Assembly (NCBI RefSeq): GCF_019063845.1
Contig: NZ_CP077683.1
Location: forward strand, 4,332,501 to 4,396,500
Direction: 5' to 3'
Source of the DNA: Geomonas subterranea
GTDB taxonomy: Bacteria; Desulfobacterota; Desulfuromonadia; Geobacterales; Geobacteraceae
Length of the DNA stretch: 64,000 bases
How positions within the stretch are numbered: position 1 is the first letter of the stretch; every line of letters begins with the position of its first letter. Below the pieces are notes generated by a model, which was not told the origin of the DNA, did no database searches, and saw nothing but the letters and a program-made list of their open reading frames with translations. This document shows positions 1 to 8,371 of this stretch, piece after piece. The position numbers and the translations under genes are program-made.

Positions 1-469
1 TCGAAGAGAGGACGATGAGGATGGGGGCATCGTTGCCGCCCACGTCCTTCCAGTTGGTGATCTTGCCGGTGAAGATCCCCTTCAGCTGATCCAGGGTGAG
101 GGCGGCGACCGGGTTGTCCTTGTGGGCAACCGTGTAGATCTTGCTGGCGCCGATCTCGGTGGCGACGTAGGCGGACGGGTCGGCGACCTCGATGTTCTCC
201 TTCTTCGCGGTCTTCAAGAGGTCCGCGTAGGCGAGGCCGGCTGTGGAGAGGTCGAGTTCGCCCGCAACGAGTTGCTTGAAGGCGATGGTGGCGCTGCTGA
301 AGTTGAGGTTTAACGTGATGCCGGTGCTCTTTTCGAACGCTTCCTGCACCGGTTTCAGATAGCCGTCGATGGGAGCGCCGCCCCCTCCCGCCTTGATCTC
401 TTCTCCCATGGCGGTGCCGCCGAAGACCATCGATGCAACAAGCGCCAGACAAATCATCCCTCTTTTCAT
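1..469 (-). CDS. Phosphate-type ABC transporter substrate-binding protein, 3' part missing
   Basis: Periplasmic solute-binding protein of the PstS-like/PBP superfamily, cut by the window edge so only about 156 N-terminal residues are visible. The start is ATG with a GGAGGG motif a few bases upstream. Residues 1-22 form a signal peptide ending in an AMG-type cleavage region. The mature part begins with a Gly-rich GAGGGGAP-like segment, as in the next gene upstream, and carries LKGIFTGKITNWKDVGG, a hallmark block of PstS-like proteins. It lies 67 bp downstream of a clear paralogue in the same orientation, so the two probably form one transcription unit. The ligand is unknown. Phosphate, molybdate or another anion are all possible, and no permease genes are visible here. 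Confidence 0.85.
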   Translation of the reverse strand, partial: MKRGMICLALVASMVFGGTAMGEEIKAGGGGAPIDGYLKPVQEAFEKSTGITLNLNFSSATIAFKQLVAGELDLSTAGLAYADLLKTAKKENIEVADPSAYVATEIGASKIYTVAHKDNPVAALTLDQLKGIFTGKITNWKDVGGNDAPILIVLSS

Positions 470-536
470 GGGTACGTACCCTCCTGGTTTGGTAGGTCTC
501 GGTCACGAGACGGTGGTAGCGTGTGCAGTAACAGTG

Positions 537-1301
537 CTACTGCTTGATGTACTTTTTCCCCTCGCCGCTGATGAAGTCGAGGAGCTTCTGGACCTTGGCC
601 GAGGGTTTTCCCTTGGTGATCAGGGTGATGTCCCGGGCCAGTTCGGGGGTCTCGACGGCCTTCACCGAGGCGTCGACCAGGGAAAGGGGGCCGAACCCGA
701 TGGCGGAGGGGTTCGAGGCGACGTTCAACCTCACGTCCTCGGCCGTAGTGGCATCGATCACGTCCTTGGCCACCGCCTTGTCTCCCAGAAACTTCTTGAA
801 GAACATGCTGTTGGTGCCGGGAGTGAGCTTGCCGATCACCACCAGTACCGGCGCATCCTCTCCGCCGACCTCTTTCCACGATGAGATCTCGCCGGAGAAG
901 ATCCCCTTCAACTGTTCGGCGCTCAGCTGGTTCACCTTGTTCTCCTTGTTCACCAGCACCTTGACCTTGTCCTTGCCGATGACGATGGGCGTGAAGGCCG
1001 CCGGTTGCCCCACCTCCGCTCCTTCCTTCTTCATCAGCGCCAGCCAGTCCTGGTAGGTGAGTCCCGCTGCGGCGGCGTCCACGTCCCCTTTTTGCAGGTC
1101 CACAAACGCGTTCTTCGGCCCGGAGGCGACGATGTAGAGCTTCAGCCCGCTTGCCATCTCGAACGCTGAACGGACCGGCTTCAAGATGTTCTCGGTGGGG
1201 GCGCCGCCAGCCCCGATCTTCAGCTCATCGGCCCCGGCGAGGGGGGTGAGACCTGACAGTAAAGACACAAGAACGGCTGCCACGATACGGATCACTCTCA
1301 T
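537..1301 (-). CDS. Phosphate-type ABC transporter substrate-binding protein
   Basis: Complete 254-residue periplasmic binding protein of the PstS-like family. I start it at the ATG preceded by GGAGGAGCAACT rather than the in-frame ATG 48 bases further upstream, because only the inner one has a ribosome-binding site and begins a signal peptide (about residues 1-24, ending LAGA). Family blocks are LKGIFSGEISSWKEVGG near residue 135 and the LTPGTNSMFFKKFLG loop near 160, which resembles the anion-binding Ser-Gly-Thr loop of PstS. It is shorter than classical PstS (about 340 residues), like many orphan PBPs in Geobacter-type genomes. The next gene downstream is a paralogue. Substrate specificity is not readable from the sequence. 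Confidence 0.88.
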   Translation of the reverse strand: MRVIRIVAAVLVSLLSGLTPLAGADELKIGAGGAPTENILKPVRSAFEMASGLKLYIVASGPKNAFVDLQKGDVDAAAAGLTYQDWLALMKKEGAEVGQPAAFTPIVIGKDKVKVLVNKENKVNQLSAEQLKGIFSGEISSWKEVGGEDAPVLVVIGKLTPGTNSMFFKKFLGDKAVAKDVIDATTAEDVRLNVASNPSAIGFGPLSLVDASVKAVETPELARDITLITKGKPSAKVQKLLDFISGEGKKYIKQ

Positions 1302-1475
1302 AGTTGCTCCTCCTGCTTCTTGTTTAAGGCATAGAATCATCCACGCCATCTATACGGCGGTATGCTTTTTATTCGACAGGCGCTATGAAAACTTGAAGTT
1401 AAAAAGAAAGAGAAACAGAAATTACGCTGTGACAGGAAAATCTTTTGGAGATAGAGCGTGGCGGTGGTTAAACGG

Positions 1476-1515
1476 AAAAGAGGAGCCGGTGAATGTACCG
1501 GCCGGCTCCTCTTTT
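1476..1515 (-). terminator. Rho-independent terminator of the chemoreceptor gene
   Basis: A perfect 14-bp inverted repeat (AAAAGAGGAGCCGG with its complement) encloses a 12-nt loop and lies 6 bases past the stop of the chemoreceptor gene. Reading the minus strand, the stem ends in TTTT. Confidence 0.8.
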
Positions 1516-1520
1516 GACAA

Positions 1521-3143
1521 TTAAAGCCGGAACTGCCGCACCAGCTGCTGCAGTTCTTCCGAGTTCGTGTGCAGTTGTGCGGCCGCCATGGCCGATTCCT
1601 GTGCCCCCTGCGAGGTCTGCTGCACGACCTGGGTTATCTGGACGATGTTGCTGGAAATCTCGCTGGTGGTCGCGGTCTGTTCCTCGGCGGCGGTGGCCAC
1701 CTGGTGGACCTGCATGGCGACGTCGTTGATCTGCTCGAGGATCTCCTGCAACGCGCTTCCCGACTTGGCCGCTTCGGCGGTGCCGGCCTGGACCTGCCGC
1801 ACCCCCTCTTCCATGGCGACGACGGCACCCTTGGTTTCGCCCTGGATCGCCTTGATCATCTCGCCGATCTCCCTGGTCGCCCTGGTGGTCCGCTCGGCAA
1901 GTGCGCGCACCTCGTCGGCGACGACGGCGAAGCCTCGCCCCTGCTCGCCGGCCCGTGCCGCCTCGATGGCCGCGTTCAGGGCGAGGAGGTTGGTCTGGTC
2001 GGCTATGTCCTCGATGGTGCCGATGATGGCCCCGATCTGGTCGCTGCGCTCGCCGAGGCTCTCAACGGTCTGCGAGGTTTCCTGCACCTTCGCCGCGATC
2101 TGCCCCATCACCGTTACCGTGGCCTGGACCACTTCCGCACCGGCTTGAGCCGTCTGGGAGGCGCGCTTGGCCCCCTCGGAAGCCATCTGGCAGTTGCGGG
2201 CTATGTCCGAGGAGGTTGCCGACATCTGCTCACCCGCTGTGGCGACTGTGCCGGCCTGGGCCGCCACCTCCTCGGCGCCGGTGGCGATCTGCTCCGATGT
2301 CGAGTGGAGCTGGTTGGAAGCCGATGCAACCTGGGCGGAGGTGTCGGCCACCTTGCCGATGGTGCTCCGCAGGTTGTCCGCCATCGCCTTCAACGCGACC
2401 ATCAGTTGTCCCGTCTCGTCGCCCGAGCCACCTTCGATCCGCACCGAGAGGTCGCCGGCGCCGATCGCGCTTGCCACGGCCACGGCACCTTGCAGTGGCG
2501 CCGTGATCATCCTCGTTATCACCAGGCCGCAGACGATGGCGACCACCACTCCGGCGATCACCAGGACCATCATCACCATCGTGGCGGCGTTGGCGACCTT
2601 CATGTTGTCGTCCGAGGCCGCCTTCCCCTGGCCTTCCATCAGTTCCATCAGCTTGTTGAGCTGTTCCTGTTCGTGCAGGGCGGCCTTCTTGGCCTCCCCG
2701 TGCATGAGGCCCATCGCCTCCTCGATTTTGCCTCCCTGCACCAACCCGATCACCCGGTCGATGTAGCTCCCGTAGACCTTGCGCGACTCTATGAACTCAT
2801 TGAAGCGTTTGCGTTCCTCGTCGGTATCGAGGGCCTTCTTGAAGGTCTCGGCGCGTTCCCCGACCTCCTTGCGCAGCTTTTGTATCGTCGCCAGCGCTTC
2901 CTGCCGCTCGCTCTCCTGCTTCGCCTCCACGAAATCGCGCAAGTTGATGCGGACGCGCTGGAAGGAGATGGACATCTGGGCGACATCACCCAGCGGCGCC
3001 GTTATCTGCCTGTAGAGATGGGTGTCGGCATCGACGATCTGGCGGATCTTCAGCACCCCTATGCCGCCGACCACGGCGCATATGACCGCGACCAGCAGAA
3101 AAGCCGACATCAACTTGGTGCCCACCCTGATGTTTGCCAACAT
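1521..3143 (-). CDS. Methyl-accepting chemotaxis protein
   Basis: Transmembrane chemoreceptor of 540 residues that would signal through CheA/CheW. Domains in order: TM1 about 10-31, a helical periplasmic region 32-187 of four-helix-bundle type, TM2 about 188-210, HAMP about 210-263, and a long cytoplasmic coiled-coil signalling domain 264-540. The hairpin tip is present and conserved ([20 protein letters not shown], about residues 388-407). The C-terminus ends VRQFRL, so there is no CheR/CheB tethering pentapeptide. The start is ATG behind GAGGAGGAAAT. No other chemotaxis gene is nearby, so it is an orphan receptor. The sensed ligand cannot be inferred. Confidence 0.95.
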   Translation of the reverse strand: MLANIRVGTKLMSAFLLVAVICAVVGGIGVLKIRQIVDADTHLYRQITAPLGDVAQMSISFQRVRINLRDFVEAKQESERQEALATIQKLRKEVGERAETFKKALDTDEERKRFNEFIESRKVYGSYIDRVIGLVQGGKIEEAMGLMHGEAKKAALHEQEQLNKLMELMEGQGKAASDDNMKVANAATMVMMVLVIAGVVVAIVCGLVITRMITAPLQGAVAVASAIGAGDLSVRIEGGSGDETGQLMVALKAMADNLRSTIGKVADTSAQVASASNQLHSTSEQIATGAEEVAAQAGTVATAGEQMSATSSDIARNCQMASEGAKRASQTAQAGAEVVQATVTVMGQIAAKVQETSQTVESLGERSDQIGAIIGTIEDIADQTNLLALNAAIEAARAGEQGRGFAVVADEVRALAERTTRATREIGEMIKAIQGETKGAVVAMEEGVRQVQAGTAEAAKSGSALQEILEQINDVAMQVHQVATAAEEQTATTSEISSNIVQITQVVQQTSQGAQESAMAAAQLHTNSEELQQLVRQFRL

Positions 3144-3417
3144 ATTTCCTCCTCATGTCCAACGGATCGGTACTTGCCCCTTCTCATCGGGTATGTTTTT
3201 CGCAGCAATATAAGGCATTTCTCAGGGGAAGGTTCGATTTGTCCCGCTCGCGGCCGGCCTCGCACGGGGGCGTCACAGTTCGCGGGGGGGGACCCGGAGG
3301 GCGAAGGTGCTTTTGCATTGTTAACTTTTTATGGCAGGATTCTAATGTCTCGCCTGTCGCGAACATTCCAGGGAAGCAGGTACCGCAGCGACTGGCTGCC
3401 GAGAGGGAGGAGCAATC

Positions 3418-3816
3418 ATGGCCAGGTCCATTCTGAGCTACATTTACCCTCCGGGGTGCTTCGCACTGCCGGAGATCAAAGAGAACCGCTGTCCGCTGTG
3501 TGGCAACTTCCAGGTCGACTGCAGCTGCACCGAATGCCAACACCCGGTGCTGGTGGACGGCAAAGAACAGAGATGCGGCGTGCAAGGCTGCCTCGAGCAC
3601 CTGCTGGACCGCGAACTGGTGGCGCGCATTGAGATGCTGGAAAGCCAGCTTGAAGATCTCAGGGAGGAGGCGAGGGGCAGGGAAAAACCGACTTCTCCCT
3701 GCCCGGTGTGCGGCGAGGTGATGGTCGTGGACATCTACAACTGCGGGCCGTATTCCTGCCACGGGCATTTCTACGCGGGTGAGAAGTACGGCTGGATCAA
3801 GAAAGAGCAGTATTAG
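3418..3816 (+). CDS. Zinc-ribbon hypothetical protein
   Basis: Small cytoplasmic protein of 132 residues with no signal peptide. Cysteine pairs that look metal-binding are at the N-terminus (CPLCGNFQVDCSC, then C..C further on, about residues 25-60) and the C-terminus (CPVCGEV near residue 96, then CG and CHGH near 110-116). The two clusters are separated by a short acidic coiled segment. This suggests two zinc ribbons. The start has GGAGGAGCAATC just upstream. It is monocistronic, with its own terminator directly downstream. I do not recognise the family, and a role in nucleic-acid or protein binding would be a guess. Confidence 0.8.
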   Translation: MARSILSYIYPPGCFALPEIKENRCPLCGNFQVDCSCTECQHPVLVDGKEQRCGVQGCLEHLLDRELVARIEMLESQLEDLREEARGREKPTSPCPVCGEVMVVDIYNCGPYSCHGHFYAGEKYGWIKKEQY

Positions 3817-3837
3817 AGGGAAGGTGCCAGGTTTCAC

Positions 3838-3868
3838 AAAGGCCCGCAGGGACATCCTGCGGGCCTTT
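3838..3868 (+). terminator. Rho-independent terminator
   Basis: Perfect 13-bp stem (AAAGGCCCGCAGG and complement) around a 5-nt GACAT loop, ending in TTT. It lies 21 bases past the stop of the zinc-ribbon gene. Confidence 0.85.
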
Positions 3869-3957
3869 GCCATCAGGGGGCGGTTTCGCCGTTGCGCCGC
3901 TTCCCTCGATGTTGTATCTATCGTTGAACGTGACGCAGCACGGGGAGAAAGGGAGAA

Positions 3958-5223
3958 ATGATGGAGCCGCGTAAACTGCTGCAACAGATGTTTGAAGCCG
4001 CCGTTCAGTCGGCGCGTCCCGAGCAATGCCTGTCCCGCCACCTTCCGGTGCCTCCCAAAGGGAGGGTGATCGTTATTGGGGCGGGGAAGGCGGCGGCCGC
4101 CATGGCGCGCGCCTTCGAAGATGCCTGGCAGGGGGAAATCTCCGCCGGTCTGGTGGTGACGCGCTACGGTTACGAGGTTCCCTGCAGCCGGATCGAGGTG
4201 GTGAGCGCGGCGCACCCGGTGCCGGACCAGGCGGGATGCGCCGCTGCCGCGAGGATGCTGGAACTCGTGCGGGGGCTGACTCCCGACGACCTGGTGCTCT
4301 GCCTGATTTCGGGCGGCGGGTCCGCGCTGTTGCCCCTTCCTTTGCCGGGAGTGACCCTGGCGCAGAAGCAGGAGCTCAGCCGGGAACTGTTGAGGTGCGG
4401 CGCCGGCATCTCGGAAATCAACTGCGTGCGGCGCCATCTCTCCGCCATCAAGGGGGGAAGGCTTGCCGCCGCCTGCCATCCCGCCCGGGTCCTCACCCTG
4501 GCCATCTCCGACGTTCCCGGCGACAGTCCCACCGATATCGCGTCAGGCCCTACCGTCGCGGACGCCACCACTTGCGCCGATGCCCTGGCCATCGTGGATC
4601 GCTACCGCATCGCGTTGCCCGAACCGCTGCGGGAGTGTCTCTCATCCGGTCGTGGAGAATCGGTGAAGCCGCCGGATCCGCGCCTGGGGCGGGCGAAGTT
4701 CCGCCTGGTCGCGACGCCGCAGGCGGCTCTTGAAGCCGCGGCGCTGGTCGCGCACGCACAGGGGATCACGCCGCACATCCTGAGCGATCGGATGGAGGGG
4801 GAATCGAGGGAGGTAGGCAAGGTCCTGGCGGCGCTGGCGCTGCAGGTGGTACGGCACCGGCAACCCTTCACCGCGCCTTGCGTATTGCTGTCGGGAGGGG
4901 AGACCACGGTAACGGTGCGCGGCGGCGGACGCGGAGGGCGCAACGTCGAGTTGCTGCTGGCGCTGGCACTGGCGCTTCAGGGGGAAAAGGGAATTTACGC
5001 GATGGCGGGGGATACTGACGGGGTGGACGGTCAGGAAGAGATAGCCGGCGCGTTCGTGGTACCTGACCTGCTGCAGCGGGCCTGGGATATGGGTATCAAC
5101 CCGAGGCGGAGGCTCGACGACAACGATGGGCACGGGTTTTTCGAGGACCTGGGCGAAACGCTGGTGACCGGCCCGACGCTCACCAATGTGAACGACTTCA
5201 GGGCCATTCTCATCACCGGCTGA
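3958..5223 (+). CDS. Glycerate 2-kinase (GckA/TtuD type, MOFRL family)
   Basis: Cytosolic kinase of 421 residues, the usual length for the class, converting D-glycerate and ATP to 2-phosphoglycerate. An N-terminal DUF4147-type Rossmann domain carries IGAGKAAAAMA (about residues 37-47), SGGGSALLP (about 119-127) and ISDVPGDSPTDIASGPT (about 182-198). The C-terminal MOFRL domain carries LLSGGETTVTVRGGGRGGRN (about 307-326) and AGDTDGVDG (about 349-357). The start is one of two adjacent ATGs behind GGGAGAAA. It stops immediately next to the stop of the convergent small membrane protein. The context gives no pathway partner. Confidence 0.93.
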   Translation: MMEPRKLLQQMFEAAVQSARPEQCLSRHLPVPPKGRVIVIGAGKAAAAMARAFEDAWQGEISAGLVVTRYGYEVPCSRIEVVSAAHPVPDQAGCAAAARMLELVRGLTPDDLVLCLISGGGSALLPLPLPGVTLAQKQELSRELLRCGAGISEINCVRRHLSAIKGGRLAAACHPARVLTLAISDVPGDSPTDIASGPTVADATTCADALAIVDRYRIALPEPLRECLSSGRGESVKPPDPRLGRAKFRLVATPQAALEAAALVAHAQGITPHILSDRMEGESREVGKVLAALALQVVRHRQPFTAPCVLLSGGETTVTVRGGGRGGRNVELLLALALALQGEKGIYAMAGDTDGVDGQEEIAGAFVVPDLLQRAWDMGINPRRRLDDNDGHGFFEDLGETLVTGPTLTNVNDFRAILITG

Positions 5224-5553
5224 TCAGGCCCGGGTTTCCGTCATGAGCTTTTTCATCACCAGGACCAGGGAGGCGACCGCGATGATCAGTGCCGTGTCCT
5301 CGAGGGGCTGCCAGGGCTTGAAGGTAAGAGCGGAGTGACTGTAGTAATCGGAGACGTAGCGCGCCAGGCCGGACAGCAGCGAAACCAGGACTGCGCCGCG
5401 CCGTCCTCCGTGCCAGGCAACGAGGGACACCGGCGCAAGGTAAAAAAGGAGCAAAGAGTAGTCGCCGGTCAGGTAATCGACGTACCCCAGCATCACAACC
5501 AGCAGATATCCCGCCGTTACCCATCCGTATCCTTCGCTGAGGAACTTCCGCAT
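5224..5553 (-). CDS. Small integral membrane protein
   Basis: Protein of 109 residues made almost entirely of hydrophobic segments (about 12-30, 33-50, 53-66 and 86-104), so probably three to four transmembrane helices. The layout resembles the membrane-sensor domain found in front of some histidine kinases and diguanylate cyclases, but here it stands alone with no output domain. Its stop abuts the convergent glycerate kinase stop with no gap and no room for a terminator. The function is unknown. Confidence 0.65.
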   Translation of the reverse strand: MRKFLSEGYGWVTAGYLLVVMLGYVDYLTGDYSLLLFYLAPVSLVAWHGGRRGAVLVSLLSGLARYVSDYYSHSALTFKPWQPLEDTALIIAVASLVLVMKKLMTETRA

Positions 5554-5609
5554 GAGACACCCCTGAGGTTGCCCCGGCGTGGGGGCAATTCGCTACACGG
5601 CGAAACTAA

Positions 5610-5644
5610 AAAAGCCGCCCGTTGTCGAACAGCGGGCGGCTTTT
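5610..5644 (-). terminator. Rho-independent terminator, probably bidirectional
   Basis: Perfect 12-bp stem AAAAGCCGCCCG with its complement around an 11-nt loop. The A/T tracts flank both sides, so it could work on either strand. It lies just past the stop of the Ala/Lys-rich gene. Confidence 0.85.
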
Positions 5645-5666
5645 GATGCTACAGGTGAAACCTGAA

Positions 5667-5903
5667 TTACTTCGCAGCCGGAGCAGCTTCAGCAGCCGGA
5701 GCAGCTTCTTTCTTCTCGGCTTTCTTAGCAGCTTTCTTTGCTTTTTTCTTCTTAGCAGCTTTTTTCACCGGTGCTTTTTCTTCTTTCTTCACTTCAGCAG
5801 CCGGAGCAGCCGGAGCAGCCGGAGCAGCGTCAGCAGCGAAAACAACACCAGCGAAAGCAACAGCAACGAGAGCGGCAACTACGGAGGATACGATCTTTTT
5901 CAT
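5667..5903 (-). CDS. Secreted alanine/lysine-rich low-complexity protein
   Basis: A 78-residue protein. Residues 1-23 are a strong signal peptide ending VFAA. The mature part is almost only Ala, Pro, Lys and Glu: an AAPAAPAAPAAEVKKEEKAP segment, then repeated KKAAKK blocks, then EAAPAAEAAPAAK. The start has GGAGATTTCC upstream. It has no catalytic motif and is highly basic, which suggests a periplasmic or surface polymer- or nucleic-acid-binding peptide, though that is inference only. It is flanked by its own terminator. Confidence 0.75.
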   Translation of the reverse strand: MKKIVSSVVAALVAVAFAGVVFAADAAPAAPAAPAAEVKKEEKAPVKKAAKKKKAKKAAKKAEKKEAAPAAEAAPAAK

Positions 5904-6115
5904 TTGGAAATCTCCTAATGGGTGGTTTGAACTTCTTCCCTTCTAAAGCATCAGCCGTGCCAGCTTTTTTGCAATTTGTAAGTAGCTGTTTTTGTATGAA
6001 AAGCTCGTGAGGGCTTCCCCGTGTAGGCGGCCGTGTATGCCTTATTTGCTTCTACTGTTACCTCAAATGAGGTATCGAGGCTCCTTTTTTGCCGCTGACG
6101 GTTTTCACGCGCGCG

Positions 6116-6285
6116 TTCGAGAACGTCTCTTACGACCCGACGCGCGAGCGGTACCAGGATTTCAACAAGGCCTTCGCGCCCTGTCCGGGAATAAGCGTGG
6201 CCCCGTCGCGGATTTCATCGATGTCGTTGGCCTAGGTGACGGCGTCCGCGCTCAACCCGACGATCACCGCGCGCGCCTGCTTGTG
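6116..6285. pseudogene. Rearranged remnant of a periplasmic sulfate/thiosulfate-binding protein (sbp/cysP family)
   Basis: The plus strand at 6116-6178 reads FENVSYDPTRERYQDFNKAF, which fits the N-terminal NVSYDPTREL..FN block of sulfate-binding proteins. The minus strand at 6285-6181 reads KQARAVIVGLSADAVT, then a stop codon, then ANDIDEIRDGATLIP. This fits the block that normally follows (GKQARSVIDGL.ADVVTLALA.DIDAI). The two adjacent protein blocks are therefore on opposite strands, with about 20 codons lost between them and a stop inside the second. Both family assignments are by recognition of conserved blocks, not by a search. Confidence 0.7.
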
Positions 6286-6310
6286 CTAACGTCAACCCCT
6301 TTCCGCCAAT

Positions 6311-6338
6311 TTGACTTGTTCCGGTAAGATGCTATCAG
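6311..6338 (+). promoter_or_regulatory. Candidate sigma70 promoter
   Basis: TTGACT, a 16-bp spacer, then TATCAG, about 40 bases ahead of the start of the next gene. The -10 match is moderate. Confidence 0.4.
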
Positions 6339-6379
6339 TTTACCGTTTACGCAGTCACTACACTCGAGGAGGAAACAGG

Positions 6380-6667
6380 ATGAAAGTTATCACAGCTTTG
6401 ATGGGCATCACGTTGCTTGCCGCCACCACTGTCTATGCCGGTCCCAAGAGCTACCAGGTGACCGGTCCGGTCCTGGAAGTAAAGGATGACATGGTAGTAG
6501 TTCAGAAGGGGAGCGAGAAGTGGCAGATCGCCAAGGACAAGGACACCAAGATCACCGGTGATGTCAAGGTCGGCAGCAAGGTCACCATCATGTACACCAT
6601 GAAAGCCGCCAGCATCGATGCCAAGGACGGCGCTGCGAAGCCGGAGAAAAAGGAAAAGAAAAAGTAG
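6380..6667 (+). CDS. Secreted small protein, unknown function
   Basis: A 95-residue protein starting at an ATG preceded by GAGGAGGAAACAGG. An in-frame upstream ATG at 6329 overlaps the candidate promoter and is rejected. Signal peptide about 1-20 (cleavage after VYA). The mature part has alternating beta-type segments (YQVTGPVLEVKDDMVVVQKG, then VKVGSKVTIMYTMKAASI), reminiscent of a small OB-like fold such as DUF5666, and ends in a lysine-rich PEKKEKKK tail. A second small membrane-anchored protein follows 58 bp downstream, probably in the same transcript. Confidence 0.75.
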   Translation: MKVITALMGITLLAATTVYAGPKSYQVTGPVLEVKDDMVVVQKGSEKWQIAKDKDTKITGDVKVGSKVTIMYTMKAASIDAKDGAAKPEKKEKKK

Positions 6668-6725
6668 GCTGAACTATATGGACATGGCGGTGCGACAGGG
6701 AATCGGCCATTGGGGAGGAGCTGAC

Positions 6726-7004
6726 ATGAAAAAGAAAAGCGTCATCTACAGCTTGCGGGTCGCGGCGTTTGCCGTGGTCTTTGTGGCAGGGTATCTCTGC
6801 GGCTCCATCACCGAGCAGAGGGCGAACGCCCAGATGGGAGACTTGGGTAGCGAACTGCTGCAGAGGGCAGCCGGCAGCGGAGGCGTGATCGGCAGCGTGG
6901 CCCAGCTGGGCACCACCATTACCGAGATGGAGAAGAACGTGAGCGGTCTGCAGAAGAACATCGACACCCTGAAGAAGGTGAAGACCGCGCTGGGCGGCAA
7001 GTAG
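6726..7004 (+). CDS. Small membrane-anchored or secreted coiled-coil protein
   Basis: A 92-residue protein with a GGGGAGGAGCTGAC leader before the ATG. A hydrophobic N-terminal segment (about 9-28, ending GYLCG) acts as a signal anchor or uncleaved signal. The remainder is a short heptad-like helix (about 60-88, TEMEKNVSGLQKNIDTLKKV). No family is recognised. It shares the transcript with the secreted protein upstream and is followed by a strong terminator. Confidence 0.7.
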   Translation: MKKKSVIYSLRVAAFAVVFVAGYLCGSITEQRANAQMGDLGSELLQRAAGSGGVIGSVAQLGTTITEMEKNVSGLQKNIDTLKKVKTALGGK

Positions 7005-7026
7005 CGCCTTTACCGGGTCATCAGAC

Positions 7027-7062
7027 AAAAAGGGGGCATCCACACCGGGATGCCCCTTTTTT
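7027..7062 (+). terminator. Rho-independent terminator
   Basis: Stem GGGGCATC/GATGCCCC extended by an A tract and a run of seven T, 22 bases past the stop of the coiled-coil protein gene. The A tract on the other side means it may also serve the convergent glycosyltransferase gene. Confidence 0.85.
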
Positions 7063-7090
7063 TGTTGGCTGTTCGATGCGGTCAATACGT

Positions 7091-8371
7091 TCAAGCTGCA
7101 ACGGAATTGCTCCGTGAACCCCGCCATCTGCAGGTTATCAGTATTCCGATCAACAAGGGGATCCAGCAACTCGGAACGATATAGACATTGTACAGGTACA
7201 AGTTCCTGTCGATCAGTGACACCACATTCGAAGCCAACAGAAGTGAAAGGACGCCTAAAGCCGAATGCACCGGGAATTTCGGCTTGTTGTTAACCAGCCA
7301 GATGATCGGATTTAATAACATCAGATAGTAATGCCACCATACCAGTGGAGAGAGAGCGAGGGTCACCACGATCGCCATGGACACACTGGAGTCGGCGCCG
7401 GTGATTAAATCGCGAATGGAACGAGATGTAGAGCAAAGCAGCACGACAAGGAGCAGTGCGGTGAGTACACCGATGGAAATAAAAGGGGCGTTGTAAGGTT
7501 GCCCTGTAAGGAAAGAAATGAGTGCGATCGTCGACAAATTGCCGCTGAATAGCTCAAAATTGAGCTTGCCGGTGGCTGTTATGTAATTCAGCCATTGCTC
7601 CCAGATGGCAAACGATTTGAAGTAAATGCATGGTGCGATCATCAAAATTACAACCGAGCCGCAAAGAACGGCTGCAGACCTGACGTTTTCATCCCGTTTC
7701 CTGCCAAAGAGAAGTGAGCCCGTGAAGGCGATGGCGATCAACGCCAGGTTGGGTTTGAGCAGAGTGGCGAACACCAGGATGGCAAGGAACAACGACAGTT
7801 GAAAAGAACCCTCCCTCGTTGCGGACTTCAATTTCTCGGCATAGTAAAGTCCGATCGAGACTGCGCTGTATTGGAGCAGGTTCACGTTGCCAAGGTTGAG
7901 GTCCGAGCGGAAAGGCTCGAACAAGAAAACCGCGAACAATAAGATGAGAAAACTAAAAAGTGTACTTCGTCTATAAAAGAGAAGGATTGTAGAAAAGGCG
8001 AACAAGAAAAGGTCCAAAGCCAGGAATATTCCGTAGGACTGCGAATAGTCTTGTGGGAACAGGGCGAATACTGTGAAGAGGAGAGGTGAGGCGGTTGGCT
8101 CCAGGCCAAAGTCATAAAGCTGGTGATTCACCTTGTTGGCGGCCTGCAGCCGCTCGTCAGGGGTTGCATCGCATACCTTGTCCAGGGTTTTCCCGTACTT
8201 GTCCTTAGCGAGATATGGGCTGGTCAGAGAGCCGCCACTTGCCTTCATCGCATTGCCGATCCCCCACATCTGGTAAAAATCAATAGCAATGGACGTTTCG
8301 TACTTATCCCACGCGGAATAGATACCACCAAGGATCACCATGGCGACAAGTACCAGTTTCAATACCTTCAT
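7091..8371 (-). CDS. GT87-family polyprenol-phosphate-dependent glycosyltransferase (DUF2029)
   Basis: Integral membrane protein of 426 residues with about ten hydrophobic helices. GT87 enzymes are GT-C fold transferases, often mannosyltransferases, that use polyprenyl-linked sugars. The start is the ATG behind AGGAGTGGCA, which also begins the first membrane helix; a longer frame to 8473 lacks a ribosome-binding site. The early acidic loop (YETSIAIDFYQMWGIGNAM) fits the catalytic Asp region of GT-C enzymes. It stands alone, with no glycan cluster around it, and its codon use looks more AT-rich than its neighbours, which hints at acquisition by transfer. The acceptor is unknown. Confidence 0.8.
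   Translation of the reverse strand: MKVLKLVLVAMVILGGIYSAWDKYETSIAIDFYQMWGIGNAMKASGGSLTSPYLAKDKYGKTLDKVCDATPDERLQAANKVNHQLYDFGLEPTASPLLFTVFALFPQDYSQSYGIFLALDLFLFAFSTILLFYRRSTLFSFLILLFAVFLFEPFRSDLNLGNVNLLQYSAVSIGLYYAEKLKSATREGSFQLSLFLAILVFATLLKPNLALIAIAFTGSLLFGRKRDENVRSAAVLCGSVVILMIAPCIYFKSFAIWEQWLNYITATGKLNFELFSGNLSTIALISFLTGQPYNAPFISIGVLTALLLVVLLCSTSRSIRDLITGADSSVSMAIVVTLALSPLVWWHYYLMLLNPIIWLVNNKPKFPVHSALGVLSLLLASNVVSLIDRNLYLYNVYIVPSCWIPLLIGILITCRWRGSRSNSVAA

Larger units (their letters stand above)
5904..6379. other. Intergenic region with pseudogene remnant
   Basis: Nearly 480 bp without an intact gene. It holds the upstream region of the Ala/Lys-rich gene, an inverted sulfate-binding-protein remnant, and a weak sigma70-type promoter for the next gene. 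The open frame across it has no ribosome-binding site and no recognisable protein beyond the remnant. Confidence 0.7.

Noticed and set aside
1569-3632. 687-codon open frame on the plus strand
   Set aside because: It is antisense to the chemoreceptor gene and has His/Asp/Gly-rich shadow composition typical of a GC-rich complementary frame; no family features.
5992-6327. 111-codon open frame
   Set aside because: No ribosome-binding site or signal; only its middle has meaning, as part of the sulfate-binding-protein remnant, and the rest is unrelated.
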